Positions 1 through 7,003 are shown, counted from the first letter of the stretch. The stretch is DNA of 7,718 nucleotides from Lentisphaeria bacterium (GCA_016287975.1 JAEEXV010000208.1:1-7718); one strand, 5' to 3'. Notes: generated from the sequence alone by a model not told the origin. A program made the numbers and translations.

Positions 1-736
1 CGTCTGGCACGGCGGGCGGTTCGACGGGGGCTGGCTCCTGCGGGGCGGGGGGCGGTTCATCGGCGGGGGCGGGCGTCGGGGGTTGGGCGGCGGCCTGGAT
101 GCGCTGGAGCAGTCGTTGCAGGGGCGAGCCGAGGCTGGCGATGAGTTCCTTCCAGTCGTAATACCAGATGACGCCGACGGAGACGACGAGGATGAAGGCG
201 GCGACGCAGGTCGTGCCGAAGGAACTGACGAGGGCGGATATCCACCCTGTTCCAGGCGCGGCGAAGAGTTGTCCGACGAGGCCTCCTGGGATGGACTGGA
301 TGTTCAGGCGTTCGGTGATGGCGGCGCAGGCGTTCGGGTGGCCGCCGAGGAGGAGGGACATCCCGATGCCGCTGAACAGGATGGCGAGGAAATACTCCCA
401 GGAGCGGCGGCGGAGGCAGCGGCGCCAGACCAGCCGCCGCAGGCTGCAGAGGATGGCGATGGCCAGCAGGAAATATGCGGCGAGGCCGAAGGTCATCAGC
501 ATCCCCCAGCCGACATGGGCGCCCAGCGCCCCGAAGCGGTTGTAGGGATAGGCGACGCCAGTGACGCCGCCCGCGTAGAAGTCCATGTCCTCGGGATAAT
601 AGGGGAGCAGGGAAAACGCGGTGAAGAGAAGCACGAGGAGGATGACCAGGCGGCGGAACTTGAAGGCGGGGGCGGCGCTGGTGTTTTCCTCGGTCAGCGG
701 GATTTCGTCAGAAGGTTGGGACGGTGGGAACGGCAT
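1..736 (-). CDS. ftsK: FtsK/SpoIIIE-type DNA translocase, N-terminal membrane domain (partial)
   Basis: The first 245 codons are present and the frame runs off the window start, so the motor and gamma domains are not seen. FtsK anchors at the division septum and pumps chromosome DNA; this part is the anchor. Visible in order: a short polar N-terminus, TM1 (about residues 30-47), a periplasmic stretch, TM2 (71-98), a basic cytoplasmic turn rich in Arg (100-112), TM3 (113-132), a loop with the family-like sequence IPGGLVGQLF (about 149-158), TM4 (about 165-193), then a Pro/Ala/Glu-rich linker from about 208. This four-helix plus proline-rich-linker plan is typical of the FtsK N-terminus. The ATG at 736 is the first start after an in-frame TGA (the stop of the permease gene, at 758-760), so it is well constrained, but no clear Shine-Dalgarno site precedes it; translation may be coupled to the permease gene 21 nt upstream. 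Without the RecA-like domain the call rests on the membrane plan, so another multi-span protein is possible. Confidence 0.72.
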   Translation of the reverse strand, partial: MPFPPSQPSDEIPLTEENTSAAPAFKFRRLVILLVLLFTAFSLLPYYPEDMDFYAGGVTGVAYPYNRFGALGAHVGWGMLMTFGLAAYFLLAIAILCSLRRLVWRRCLRRRSWEYFLAILFSGIGMSLLLGGHPNACAAITERLNIQSIPGGLVGQLFAAPGTGWISALVSSFGTTCVAAFILVVSVGVIWYYDWKELIASLGSPLQRLLQRIQAAAQPPTPAPADEPPPAPQEPAPVEPPAVPD

Positions 737-757
737 TCGCGAAAAAGAGGCAGGGGT

Positions 758-1687
758 TCAGCGATGGTAGTTGTAGAGCCAGACGGAGGCGATCATCAGG
801 ATGGCGGCGAGGAGACGGCGCAGGACGATCCACGCGCTGGTCTTCTCCTCCAGGTAGGTCATGCCGCAGGCGGCGAGGATGGGGGCGAAGAGGATGGAGA
901 AGATGCCGCGCGTGGCCTGGAGGATGTTTCCGTTGACGGTGTCGAGGTGGGCGAAGCTCAGGGTCAGGGTGACGATGGAGGCGAGCCAGACGACGGAGTA
1001 GGGGCAGCAGTTGCGCAGGGCGGGCAGCCGCAGCCCGTGGCCGCGTCTGCGTCGGAAGGCCAGGCAGGCGGCGCCGTAGAGTCCGCAGCAGATGTAGCTG
1101 ATGAAGGTGCACTGGATGGAGGCCATGGGCTTGTCGGGGCCTCCTGGCAGGTCGGTGAGCAGGTCGACATTGACCTTGATGCCCATGTCGGAGAGGCAGA
1201 AGAAGAGGCAGGTGAGGAGGACGAGCAGGAAGATTCGCCAGGGGATTCGCGCGCCTGCGTTGTTGAGCAGGAATGCGGAGTAGACGGTGAGGGCGATGGC
1301 GAGGATCTGTGGCCAGGAGAATCCAGCCGCGATGCCGAAGACGAGGTTCAGGAGCGCGAGCATCGGGAGCTTCAGCCCTAGCAGCGGCACGACGCGCGAG
1401 GAGTCGACCCGCTTCTGGATGGTGAACAGCATGAACTGGCCCAGGAAATAGAAGGTGACCATTTCGAGGTACCAGGGCATGCGGCGCCAGAAGCCATGGG
1501 AGAGTTCGGGCTGCCACACGAACGGGAGGCAGCAGCACGATATGAGCCCCATGACGACGGCGGCGTGGGAGATGAGTTCCAGGCCGTCCAGGCCTGGAGT
1601 GCGGCGCATCGCCCAGCCCGAGCAGAGCAGGGCGAGCGCCATGAGGAAGCCAGTCGCGAGGCCGCTTCCGATGCCGATCCAGTTCAT
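758..1687 (-). CDS. EamA/DMT-superfamily permease
   Basis: This is a 309-residue, almost wholly hydrophobic protein with about ten predicted membrane segments (near residues 4-24, 37-56, 72-90, 100-121, 126-142, 150-166, 188-210, 231-247, 255-275 and 286-306). Length and helix number match the drug/metabolite transporter superfamily (EamA-like), which exports or takes up small metabolites across the inner membrane. The C-terminal pattern TRGIFSILFAPILAACG followed by an acidic EEKTS turn and a last helix resembles the usual end of an EamA repeat. The substrate cannot be read from sequence; its place after a CoA ligase and an ACT protein suggests an aromatic or amino-acid-derived compound, which is inference. 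I chose ATG 1687, 10 nt after the ACT gene stop; an in-frame ATG at 1753 would give a 22-residue extension with Arg-rich composition overlapping the ACT gene, which is unlikely. No Shine-Dalgarno site is evident. Confidence 0.7.
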   Translation of the reverse strand: MNWIGIGSGLATGFLMALALLCSGWAMRRTPGLDGLELISHAAVVMGLISCCCLPFVWQPELSHGFWRRMPWYLEMVTFYFLGQFMLFTIQKRVDSSRVVPLLGLKLPMLALLNLVFGIAAGFSWPQILAIALTVYSAFLLNNAGARIPWRIFLLVLLTCLFFCLSDMGIKVNVDLLTDLPGGPDKPMASIQCTFISYICCGLYGAACLAFRRRRGHGLRLPALRNCCPYSVVWLASIVTLTLSFAHLDTVNGNILQATRGIFSILFAPILAACGMTYLEEKTSAWIVLRRLLAAILMIASVWLYNYHR

Positions 1688-1697
1688 AGGGATGCCG

Positions 1698-2132
1698 TCA
1701 TGCGTCCGCGAAGAGTTTCGCCTCGTCCAGCAGCTCGACGCCCGCGGCCTCAAGCGCCGCGGCGGCGCGCTCGCCCTCCGTGAAGCGGAAGACCATCAGC
1801 GGCTGCGGGCGGCGCGTCTGCGCGATCGCGTACATGTATTCGATGTTGACGCCCGCCGTGTGGAGGACGGCGAGGACCTCGGCGAGGCCCCCGGGGGCGG
1901 CCTTGACGGCGGCGACGCTGACATTGTTGATGCGGCAGACGACGCCGCGTTCGCGCAGGATTCGGTCGGCTTTTTCGATGTCCTTGACGATGAGGCGGAG
2001 GACGCCGAAGTCGGTGGTGTCGGCGACGGAGATGGCGAGGATGTCGATGCCCGCCTCGCCGAGGATCTTGACGACGCCGTCGAGGCGCCCGACGCGGTTT
2101 TCGAGGAAGATGGAGAGTTGCCTGATTTTCAT
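1698..2132 (-). CDS. Tandem ACT-domain protein
   Basis: The protein is 144 residues with two consecutive ACT domains and no enzyme domain. ACT1 (about residues 1-66) starts MKIRQLSIFLENRVGRL and has the typical GRLDGVVKILGEAGIDI helix. ACT2 (about 69-144) repeats the plan with PGGLAEVLAVLHTAGVNI. ACT domains dimerise and bind small ligands, usually amino acids, so this is probably a cytoplasmic ligand sensor. Stand-alone tandem ACT proteins are recurrent neighbours of PaaK-type CoA ligases in anaerobes and archaea, which matches the gene 21 nt upstream here. A strong AGGAGG ribosome site sits 8 nt before the ATG. It may regulate the ligase allosterically or sense an aromatic amino acid; neither is shown by the sequence. 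Domain call is firm, role is inferred. Confidence 0.85.
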   Translation of the reverse strand: MKIRQLSIFLENRVGRLDGVVKILGEAGIDILAISVADTTDFGVLRLIVKDIEKADRILRERGVVCRINNVSVAAVKAAPGGLAEVLAVLHTAGVNIEYMYAIAQTRRPQPLMVFRFTEGERAAAALEAAGVELLDEAKLFADA

Positions 2133-2140
2133 GCTGGGAA

Positions 2141-2147
2141 ACCTCCT
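2141..2147 (-). promoter_or_regulatory. Strong Shine-Dalgarno site of the ACT gene
   Basis: The minus strand reads AGGAGGT at 2147-2141, 8 nt before the ATG at 2132, inside the short gap after the ligase stop. It fixes the ACT start and predicts strong internal translation within the operon. Confidence 0.8.
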
Positions 2148-2153
2148 GTGCGG

Positions 2154-3470
2154 TTATTTCTTGCGTTTGTCGATGACGTGGCGGGTCTTGCCGTCGGAGC
2201 GGGCGATGGAGCCAGGCTCGACCAGGGTGATCTTGGCGTTGATGCCGATCATGTGCTTGATCTTCTCCTGGATCTTGGCGCGGAGGGCCTCCAGCGCCTT
2301 GACCTCGTCCGAGAAGATCTCGGAGGTGACTTCGACGCGCACTTCGAGGTCGTCCATCGCGTGTTCGCGGGAGACGATGAGTTCGTAGTGCGGCTCGACG
2401 CCGTCGATGTCGAGGAGCAGGCTTTCGACCTGGGACGGGAAGAGGTTGACGCCGCGGATGATGAGCATGTCGTCGCTGCGTCGGCGGATGCGCTCCATGC
2501 GGACCATGGTGCGTCCGCACTCGCACTTTTCATAGTGGAGGGTGGTAAGGTCGTGGGTGCGGTAGCGCAGGAGCGGCATGGCCATCTTGTCGAGGGAGGT
2601 GAGGACGAGTTCGCCCTCGGTGCCAGGCGGGAGGACGGCGCCCGTGGCGGGATCGACGACCTCGGGGTAGTAGTGGTCCTCGAAGATATGGAGGCCGTTG
2701 TGGGCGGGGCAGTCGCCTGCGACGCCAGGGCCCATCATTTCGGAGAGTCCGAAGATGTCGTGGGCCTGGATGCCGCTTTCGCGCTCGATGCGGGCGCGCA
2801 TTTCGTCGGACCATGGTTCGGCGCCGAAGAAACCGTGTCGGAGGCTGGTCTGCCTGAGGTCGATGCCGAGTCTGGCGGCGACTTCGAGCAGGTGGATGAA
2901 GAAGGATGGCGTGCAGCAGATGACGGTGACGCCGAGATCCTTGATCAGCATCAGCTGCTTCTCGGAGTTGCCGCCGCCCATCGGGATGACCGTGGCGCCG
3001 ACGCGCTCCATGCCCTGGTGGGCGCCCATGCCGCCAGTGAAGAGGCTGTAGCCGTAGGAGATGAGGGCGACGTCGTTTTCAGTGATCCCGCCCATGCGGA
3101 AGACGCGCGCGGTGGTCTCGGCCCAGGTGTTGAGGTCGTCCTGCGTGTAGGTGACGACGATCGGCTTGCCAGTGGTGCCGCTGGAGGCGTGGACGCGGAC
3201 GATCTGGGACAGGGGGACGGCGTTGAGGCCGAAGGGGTAGTTGTCGCGCAGGTCGGTCTTGCAGGTGAAGGGGAATTTGGCCAGGTCGGCGAGTTCCCGA
3301 AGGTCTTCTGGCTTGACGCCGAGCTTGTCCATCTCCCTTGTGTAGAAGGGGCTGTTTTCGTAGGCGTGTTTGACGATGAACTTCATGCGGGCCAGCTGGA
3401 GTTCCTCCAGCGGCTTGCGGTCGACGAAGTCCTTGAGATACAGATCCGATACCATACTGGCGCTTGACAT
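2154..3470 (-). CDS. paaK: Phenylacetate-CoA ligase family protein (PaaK-like)
   Basis: This 438-residue protein has full length for the PaaK branch of adenylate-forming enzymes. These enzymes join phenylacetate or a related aryl acid to CoA with ATP, via an acyl-AMP, in the cytoplasm. Visible motifs: N-terminal helices with YENSPFY (37-43); the nucleotide loop HASSGTTGKP (94-103); YGYSLFTGG (139-147); FGAEPW (215-220); DIFGLSEMMGPG (238-249); RYRTHD (312-317); a CECGR cysteine motif (326-330); the hinge region RSDDMLIIRG (341-350); and a C-terminal domain ending GKTRHVID with the probable catalytic Lys at 428. Start choice is uncertain: ATG 3470 directly follows AAAGG with no spacer, whereas ATG 3455 (MVSDLYL) lies 14 nt beyond AAAGGA and fits the family's usual N-terminus. 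It heads an operon with a tandem ACT protein. In fermenting anaerobes such ligases often act with indolepyruvate oxidoreductase, which is not in this window; the true substrate could be another aryl acid. Confidence 0.92.
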   Translation of the reverse strand: MSSASMVSDLYLKDFVDRKPLEELQLARMKFIVKHAYENSPFYTREMDKLGVKPEDLRELADLAKFPFTCKTDLRDNYPFGLNAVPLSQIVRVHASSGTTGKPIVVTYTQDDLNTWAETTARVFRMGGITENDVALISYGYSLFTGGMGAHQGMERVGATVIPMGGGNSEKQLMLIKDLGVTVICCTPSFFIHLLEVAARLGIDLRQTSLRHGFFGAEPWSDEMRARIERESGIQAHDIFGLSEMMGPGVAGDCPAHNGLHIFEDHYYPEVVDPATGAVLPPGTEGELVLTSLDKMAMPLLRYRTHDLTTLHYEKCECGRTMVRMERIRRRSDDMLIIRGVNLFPSQVESLLLDIDGVEPHYELIVSREHAMDDLEVRVEVTSEIFSDEVKALEALRAKIQEKIKHMIGINAKITLVEPGSIARSDGKTRHVIDKRKK

Positions 3471-3493
3471 CCTTTGTTAGAGGTTTTGGATGA

Positions 3494-3523
3494 TGCACGG
3501 GCCGCACCTTACGGCCCGATGCA
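3494..3523 (-). promoter_or_regulatory. Strong hairpin in the leader of the ligase operon
   Basis: The arms TGCA-CGGGCCG and CGGCCCG-A-TGCA form an 11-bp stem with a single bulged A around a 7-nt loop. On the minus strand it lies just downstream of the predicted promoter and ends 23 nt before the ligase ATG. No U-tract follows it on either strand, so it is not a standard intrinsic terminator. It could stabilise the 5' end of the mRNA, act in attenuation or be a protein-binding site; it could also help end transcripts coming from the sulfatase-like gene. Confidence 0.6.
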
Positions 3524-3534
3524 AAAGCACCTTT

Positions 3535-3563
3535 AATGTAATGCGTGGAACCTGCTCTGTGAA
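3535..3563 (-). promoter_or_regulatory. Candidate sigma70-type promoter of the ligase operon
   Basis: On the minus strand TTCACA (5 of 6 matches to TTGACA) at 3563-3558 is followed, after exactly 17 nt, by TACATT (4 of 6 matches to TATAAT, with the key TA and final T) at 3540-3535. The predicted transcript would start near 3528-3530, giving a leader of about 58 nt that contains the hairpin. It is the only good hexamer pair I found in this gap. Promoter consensus in this organism is not known, so this is a prediction. Confidence 0.5.
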
Positions 3564-3604
3564 TGGCGGTGGAAGGGTTTTTACAGGCGCCGACGGGGAA
3601 TTCT

Positions 3605-5491
3605 TCACTGGAGCGACGGCTGGCCGCCCTTGAGATGGAGGAGGCGGGAGCCGATGGCATGTCGCGGGCGGGGGCCTTCCTGGTCGGGGTGGAGGAAATG
3701 GAGGTGGACCTCGTAGGTGCCGTCGGGGAGGCCTTGGCATGGGACTTCGAGGCACGAGAAGCGCTGCGTGTAGTCGAGGGATGCCTTCCAGACGCTCCCG
3801 GTGCGGTTTTCGGCGAGATAGAGGTCTACGGGGGTTCCGACGGCGATGGCGCCCTGGTTGATGAGGCCCTCGAATTGGAGTTGATTCCCGTCGAGCAGCA
3901 GTCGGCAGTCGGCGAATCCCGCGTTGTCGTCGGGGACTTTGTCGGCGGGCGCCCAGGTGCCGAAGGCGGCGCGGCGGCGCTGTTCGGGGCGGGGCGCTCC
4001 GTCGCCGTGGACGGGCGGGGCGTCGAAGAGGGATGGCAGGTCGGCGGGGATGCTGTATTCCTTCAGGATGGTTCCCGCCAGGTCGGAGATCTGGCAGGGG
4101 ATGGAGTTGAAGTCGAGGGCGGGCTGGCGCTGGCCTTTCCGCTTGACGAAGGCGATGTTCTGGACGTCGTAGCATTCGGTGTGGTCGCCGACGATGACGA
4201 TGGTCGCCTGGTCGTAGAGACCGAGTTCCTGGAGTCGCCGCAGCAGCAGTTCGGCGTTGCGCAGGCTGCCGCGGAGTTGTCGGTACTGGATGGCGTTTCG
4301 GGTCTTTCGCAGCTGGTCGTCGAGATTGATGGTTTCGTGCGCGCCCTGGAGGTGGAGATACTTGAAGACCGCTGGATGCGGCCCCGCCTTCGCCTCGGTT
4401 TCGAGGCGCTGGTGGAAGGTCTGGTCGAAGAGCGCGGGGCCTTGGGCCTGGTCCAGGTTCTCGAAGGTCAGGAACGGAAGCGAGTCGTCGGGGGAAAGGA
4501 ATGCGCTCGCGAAGCAAGGCAGCTGCCGACGCAGGATGAGTCTCGCGAGGACGATGATGGATTCCTGCTGGAAGGTGAGCGACAGCGGGACGGAGTTGTC
4601 GAGGATCTCTGGGGCGTAGCTGATGGTGGGAAGCAGGAACGGATAGCCCTCGGTGCGGAAGCCGATGCGCTTGAGCGCCGTGAAAAGCGAGGTGTCGGCG
4701 GCGCAGACGCGGTTGAGGTAGGCGCTGTGGTCATCCTCGGCGGGCACGCGGAGTGCCTTGCGCGGGAAGTCGACGCCCGTCAGCGCGGCGGGGACGGCGT
4801 ACATCGTCCAGGGCAGGGGGGAGACCATGCGGTCGAAGCAGGTGAAGTCGTGGAGGGATTCGCGCAGGTCCGGGTACTTGTCGAGGACTTCCTTGCAGAT
4901 GCCCTCGCCCATGCAGTCGACCACGAGGACAATGATGTTGTCGCGTTGACCGAAGGTGAATTTGCCTTTTTCGTCGAACGCGAATTCCTTGAAATCGTAG
5001 GATGGTTCGCGGAACGAGACGAGGGCATTTGCGCAGACGAGGCCCTGGGTCAGCAGGATGACGAGGGCGATGCGGCGCGTCTTGCCCGCGAGGAATTTGC
5101 GCAGGCGCCAGGCCAGCGCGAACGGGAGCGCCAGCACGAGCAGGTGCAGGACCGCGAACAGCAGGAAGGTCGGGTCGGCGAGGGGGAGGCCGCGGAAGTC
5201 GGGGAACCAGTGGCTCCAGACCTGGAACTGGAGCAGCGCGTGCACGCTGGCCGCGAGGGCGAGCGCCGTGACGCCGCGCGGATGCCTGGCATGGAAGGCG
5301 CCCATGACGGCGGCGAGCGGCAGGATGGTCAGCGCCATGGCGGCGGCGTAGACCAGCACCGCGAAGGAGAGGCCGATGTTGAACTGCCCCGCGTTGCGAC
5401 AGTAGAGTTCGATCCCTGGCGTCCAGATCACGGCGGAGAGGGCGGCGGCGCACCAGAGGCAGGAGGCGCAATGGCGGAGGTATTGCTTCAT
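3605..5491 (-). CDS. Membrane-anchored sulfatase/alkaline-phosphatase superfamily protein
   Basis: This is a 628-residue protein. The N-terminal 160 residues hold about five membrane segments (near 10-25, 37-62, 73-92, 107-130 and 141-160). A large extracytoplasmic domain follows with the sulfatase-like fold: first strand NIIVLVVDCMGEG (195-207, metal-ligand candidate D202), PWTMYAVPAALTG (227-239, nucleophile candidate T229), LQGAHE (391-396, H395) and VGDHTECYD (434-442, D436/H437). The layout (membrane bundle plus sulfatase fold) recalls LtaS, OpgB/E and lipid A phosphoethanolamine transferases, which move head groups onto envelope polymers, rather than soluble sulfatases. The last 120 residues form an extra region, probably beta-rich (LLLDGNQLQFEGLI, VDLYLAEN, TYEVHLHFL), possibly a sandwich domain. 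It starts 9 nt after the methyltransferase stop without a clear ribosome site, suggesting coupling. Substrate unknown; hydrolase or transferase cannot be decided. Confidence 0.8.
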   Translation of the reverse strand: MKQYLRHCASCLWCAAALSAVIWTPGIELYCRNAGQFNIGLSFAVLVYAAAMALTILPLAAVMGAFHARHPRGVTALALAASVHALLQFQVWSHWFPDFRGLPLADPTFLLFAVLHLLVLALPFALAWRLRKFLAGKTRRIALVILLTQGLVCANALVSFREPSYDFKEFAFDEKGKFTFGQRDNIIVLVVDCMGEGICKEVLDKYPDLRESLHDFTCFDRMVSPLPWTMYAVPAALTGVDFPRKALRVPAEDDHSAYLNRVCAADTSLFTALKRIGFRTEGYPFLLPTISYAPEILDNSVPLSLTFQQESIIVLARLILRRQLPCFASAFLSPDDSLPFLTFENLDQAQGPALFDQTFHQRLETEAKAGPHPAVFKYLHLQGAHETINLDDQLRKTRNAIQYRQLRGSLRNAELLLRRLQELGLYDQATIVIVGDHTECYDVQNIAFVKRKGQRQPALDFNSIPCQISDLAGTILKEYSIPADLPSLFDAPPVHGDGAPRPEQRRRAAFGTWAPADKVPDDNAGFADCRLLLDGNQLQFEGLINQGAIAVGTPVDLYLAENRTGSVWKASLDYTQRFSCLEVPCQGLPDGTYEVHLHFLHPDQEGPRPRHAIGSRLLHLKGGQPSLQ

Positions 5492-5500
5492 GGGCGGAGG

Positions 5501-6847
5501 TCAGCGGGACAGGTCGAGCAGGACGCGGCGGGTGTCTGGAATGGGCGTGGGAACGCACGATGGATATTTGGCGCGGAAGGCGTCGCAGAGGTTGTCCAGC
5601 GTCCAGTCCCGATAGATTTCCTCGCGGCCGCGCGTGAGCTGGCGGACCTGGATGTCGTCGAGGGGGACGAACTCCACGAGGGCGGCTGGCGCCAGGGCGT
5701 CGAAGAGGGCCACGATCTGGGAAATCGACCAGTTGCCCGTGATGCGCAGGTGATGGATCAGGGCGAGGCCAAGGACCCGCGCGGCGCGGGTGCGCTGGAA
5801 GAAGGACTGTCGCTCTCGGCACAGCACGCCTGTCTCGGGGGACGGGTTGTTCAAGTCCAGCAGCAGGGGCTGCAGATCCTGCCGCATTTCCCGTCCCAGA
5901 TGGTAGAGGGCCTCGACGGAGCAGGCGTCGTAGTCGGCGGCGATCACGCGGGAGGATTGCTCGGCGGCGATTCGGGAGAAGACCCCCGCGTTGGCGCCCA
6001 GGTCGATGCAGTCGTCCCCAGGGTGGAGTTCGCAGAAGGCACGGACGGCGTCCTGCTTGAAGGCGAAACTGCGGTCGGAATAGGAGTTGTCCTGGTAGTA
6101 GTCCTTCCAGAGGGTGGCCTGGCGTGGCGGGCGGAGGGCGCCGAGCCATTCGCGGAGGCCATGCATGAGCGCCTGTAGGCGCTTCAGGGGGATCTGGACG
6201 GTGCGCTGGCGGGTGTGCTCGGAGGAGAGGCGGCGCTCCATGATGGCATGGGCGTGGACATGGAGCAGCGCATTCGGGCGCAGCCAGGTGTGCCAGGGAA
6301 GCATGGCGGAGGCGAAGTCGAGCGGGATGCCGTCGAGGGATTCCCTGAGCAGGGCGATGCAGCGCAGATCCACATGCTTCATCAGCAGCAGCGGCGCGAT
6401 GAAGTGCATGGCGAACTGCCGATAGGCCCGCCAGGGCTCGCCGTCGCGGTGGAGTTCAAACGAGGTGTGGTCGAGGAAGACGGGGCGGCAGTTGCGGAAC
6501 GCGACGTTGAAGGCGGTGGCGTCCTTGAGGATCATGCCTTGTTCGAGGGCCGCCTCCATGAGTTCCAGCGTCAGCAGCGCGGCGTCCCGCAACTGGCTGA
6601 AACTCCATTCGTATGGATAGGAGATGAACGGCAGGCGCTGGAGCCGCAAAATCGGCCCCAGGTCGTTTTCGCCGCACGGTTCAAAGCACGCCAGTTTGCC
6701 CTCCTGCATCAGTCGTTCCGCCAGACCCGAACGGACCAGGCGCTCGAAGCCGACACGCCCGTCGGGCAGAATCTGTCGGCGCAATTCGCCGTCCTGCTCG
6801 AAGACGAAGCCCGCTGGATCGCGGAATGAGGAGGGAAGGCGTTGCAT
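5501..6847 (-). CDS. NoeA-like protein: N-terminal kinase-like half fused to class I SAM methyltransferase
   Basis: This is a 448-residue, apparently cytoplasmic protein with no signal peptide. The C-terminal half is a Rossmann methyltransferase: motif I IDLGANAGVFS (281-291), acidic strand end VIAADYD (311-317) and LALIHHL (371-377). The N-terminal half (SFRDPAGFVF at 7-16, then YPYEWSF at 77-83) resembles the family annotated as nodulation protein NoeA and its many non-rhizobial relatives. It contains KDATAFNV (108-115) followed by FLDH (124-127), a D-x4-N-x11-D arrangement like the catalytic and metal loops of aminoglycoside-phosphotransferase-type kinases. ATG 6847 is chosen because family homology begins at once; the open frame continues 59 codons upstream to 7024, but that part overlaps the small membrane-protein gene in another frame and is Ser/Pro/Cys-rich nonsense. 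It sits between the small membrane protein (7 nt) and the sulfatase-like gene (9 nt). Likely role is modification of a surface polymer precursor; the target is unknown. Confidence 0.82.
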   Translation of the reverse strand: MQRLPSSFRDPAGFVFEQDGELRRQILPDGRVGFERLVRSGLAERLMQEGKLACFEPCGENDLGPILRLQRLPFISYPYEWSFSQLRDAALLTLELMEAALEQGMILKDATAFNVAFRNCRPVFLDHTSFELHRDGEPWRAYRQFAMHFIAPLLLMKHVDLRCIALLRESLDGIPLDFASAMLPWHTWLRPNALLHVHAHAIMERRLSSEHTRQRTVQIPLKRLQALMHGLREWLGALRPPRQATLWKDYYQDNSYSDRSFAFKQDAVRAFCELHPGDDCIDLGANAGVFSRIAAEQSSRVIAADYDACSVEALYHLGREMRQDLQPLLLDLNNPSPETGVLCRERQSFFQRTRAARVLGLALIHHLRITGNWSISQIVALFDALAPAALVEFVPLDDIQVRQLTRGREEIYRDWTLDNLCDAFRAKYPSCVPTPIPDTRRVLLDLSR

Positions 6848-6854
6848 GGAGGGA

Positions 6855-6989
6855 TTAGCGGATGGCTCTGCGCTTTGCGAACAGCCTGCGGAAGAAGCCG
6901 AGAATGCTCTTGAAGAAAACCACGGTGGTGAAGAAGCATGCGGCGATGACTTGCAGCAGCATGCTGCCAGTTCCTGCGTCAATGTACAT
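6855..6989 (-). CDS. Small single-span membrane protein with MYIDAGTGS start
   Basis: This 44-residue protein is MYIDAGTGSMLLQ followed by one hydrophobic helix (about residues 10-31) and a basic tail, FFRRLFAKRRAIR, expected on the cytoplasmic side. Small proteins with a Y-I-D-x-G-T-G-S N-terminus occur, from memory, beside sulfatase-like and NoeA-like methyltransferase genes in many phyla, and the same order is seen here. It is the first gene of the three-gene unit and ends 7 nt before the methyltransferase start. The start is well supported: AAGGAG lies 8 nt before ATG 6989, while an in-frame extension to 7121 has no ribosome site. Its function is unknown; a membrane tether or assembly partner for the cassette enzymes is a guess. 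Confidence 0.8.
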   Translation of the reverse strand: MYIDAGTGSMLLQVIAACFFTTVVFFKSILGFFRRLFAKRRAIR

Positions 6990-6997
6990 GGATGGAT

Positions 6998-7003
6998 CTC
7001 CTT
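6998..7003 (-). promoter_or_regulatory. Shine-Dalgarno site of the small membrane protein
   Basis: The minus strand reads AAGGAG at 7003-6998, 8 nt before ATG 6989. This decides the start of the short gene and marks the translational head of the cassette, whose two downstream genes lack clear sites. Confidence 0.75.

Noticed and set aside
83..1381. A 432-codon open frame on the plus strand opposite ftsK and the permease.
   Set aside because: The product is an acidic, Glu/Gly/Asp-rich string without motifs; the minus strand encodes coherent membrane helices over the same stretch.
1455..3467. A 670-codon open frame on the plus strand.
   Set aside because: It lies exactly opposite the PaaK and ACT genes. 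The translation is Asp/Glu/Gly/Val-rich low-complexity sequence, as expected from antisense reading of GC-rich codons; the minus-strand proteins have clear family motifs.
3563..6178. An 871-codon open frame on the plus strand.
   Set aside because: It is antisense to the sulfatase-like and methyltransferase genes, with biased composition and no recognisable domain. Its length reflects rarity of stops in GC-rich DNA.
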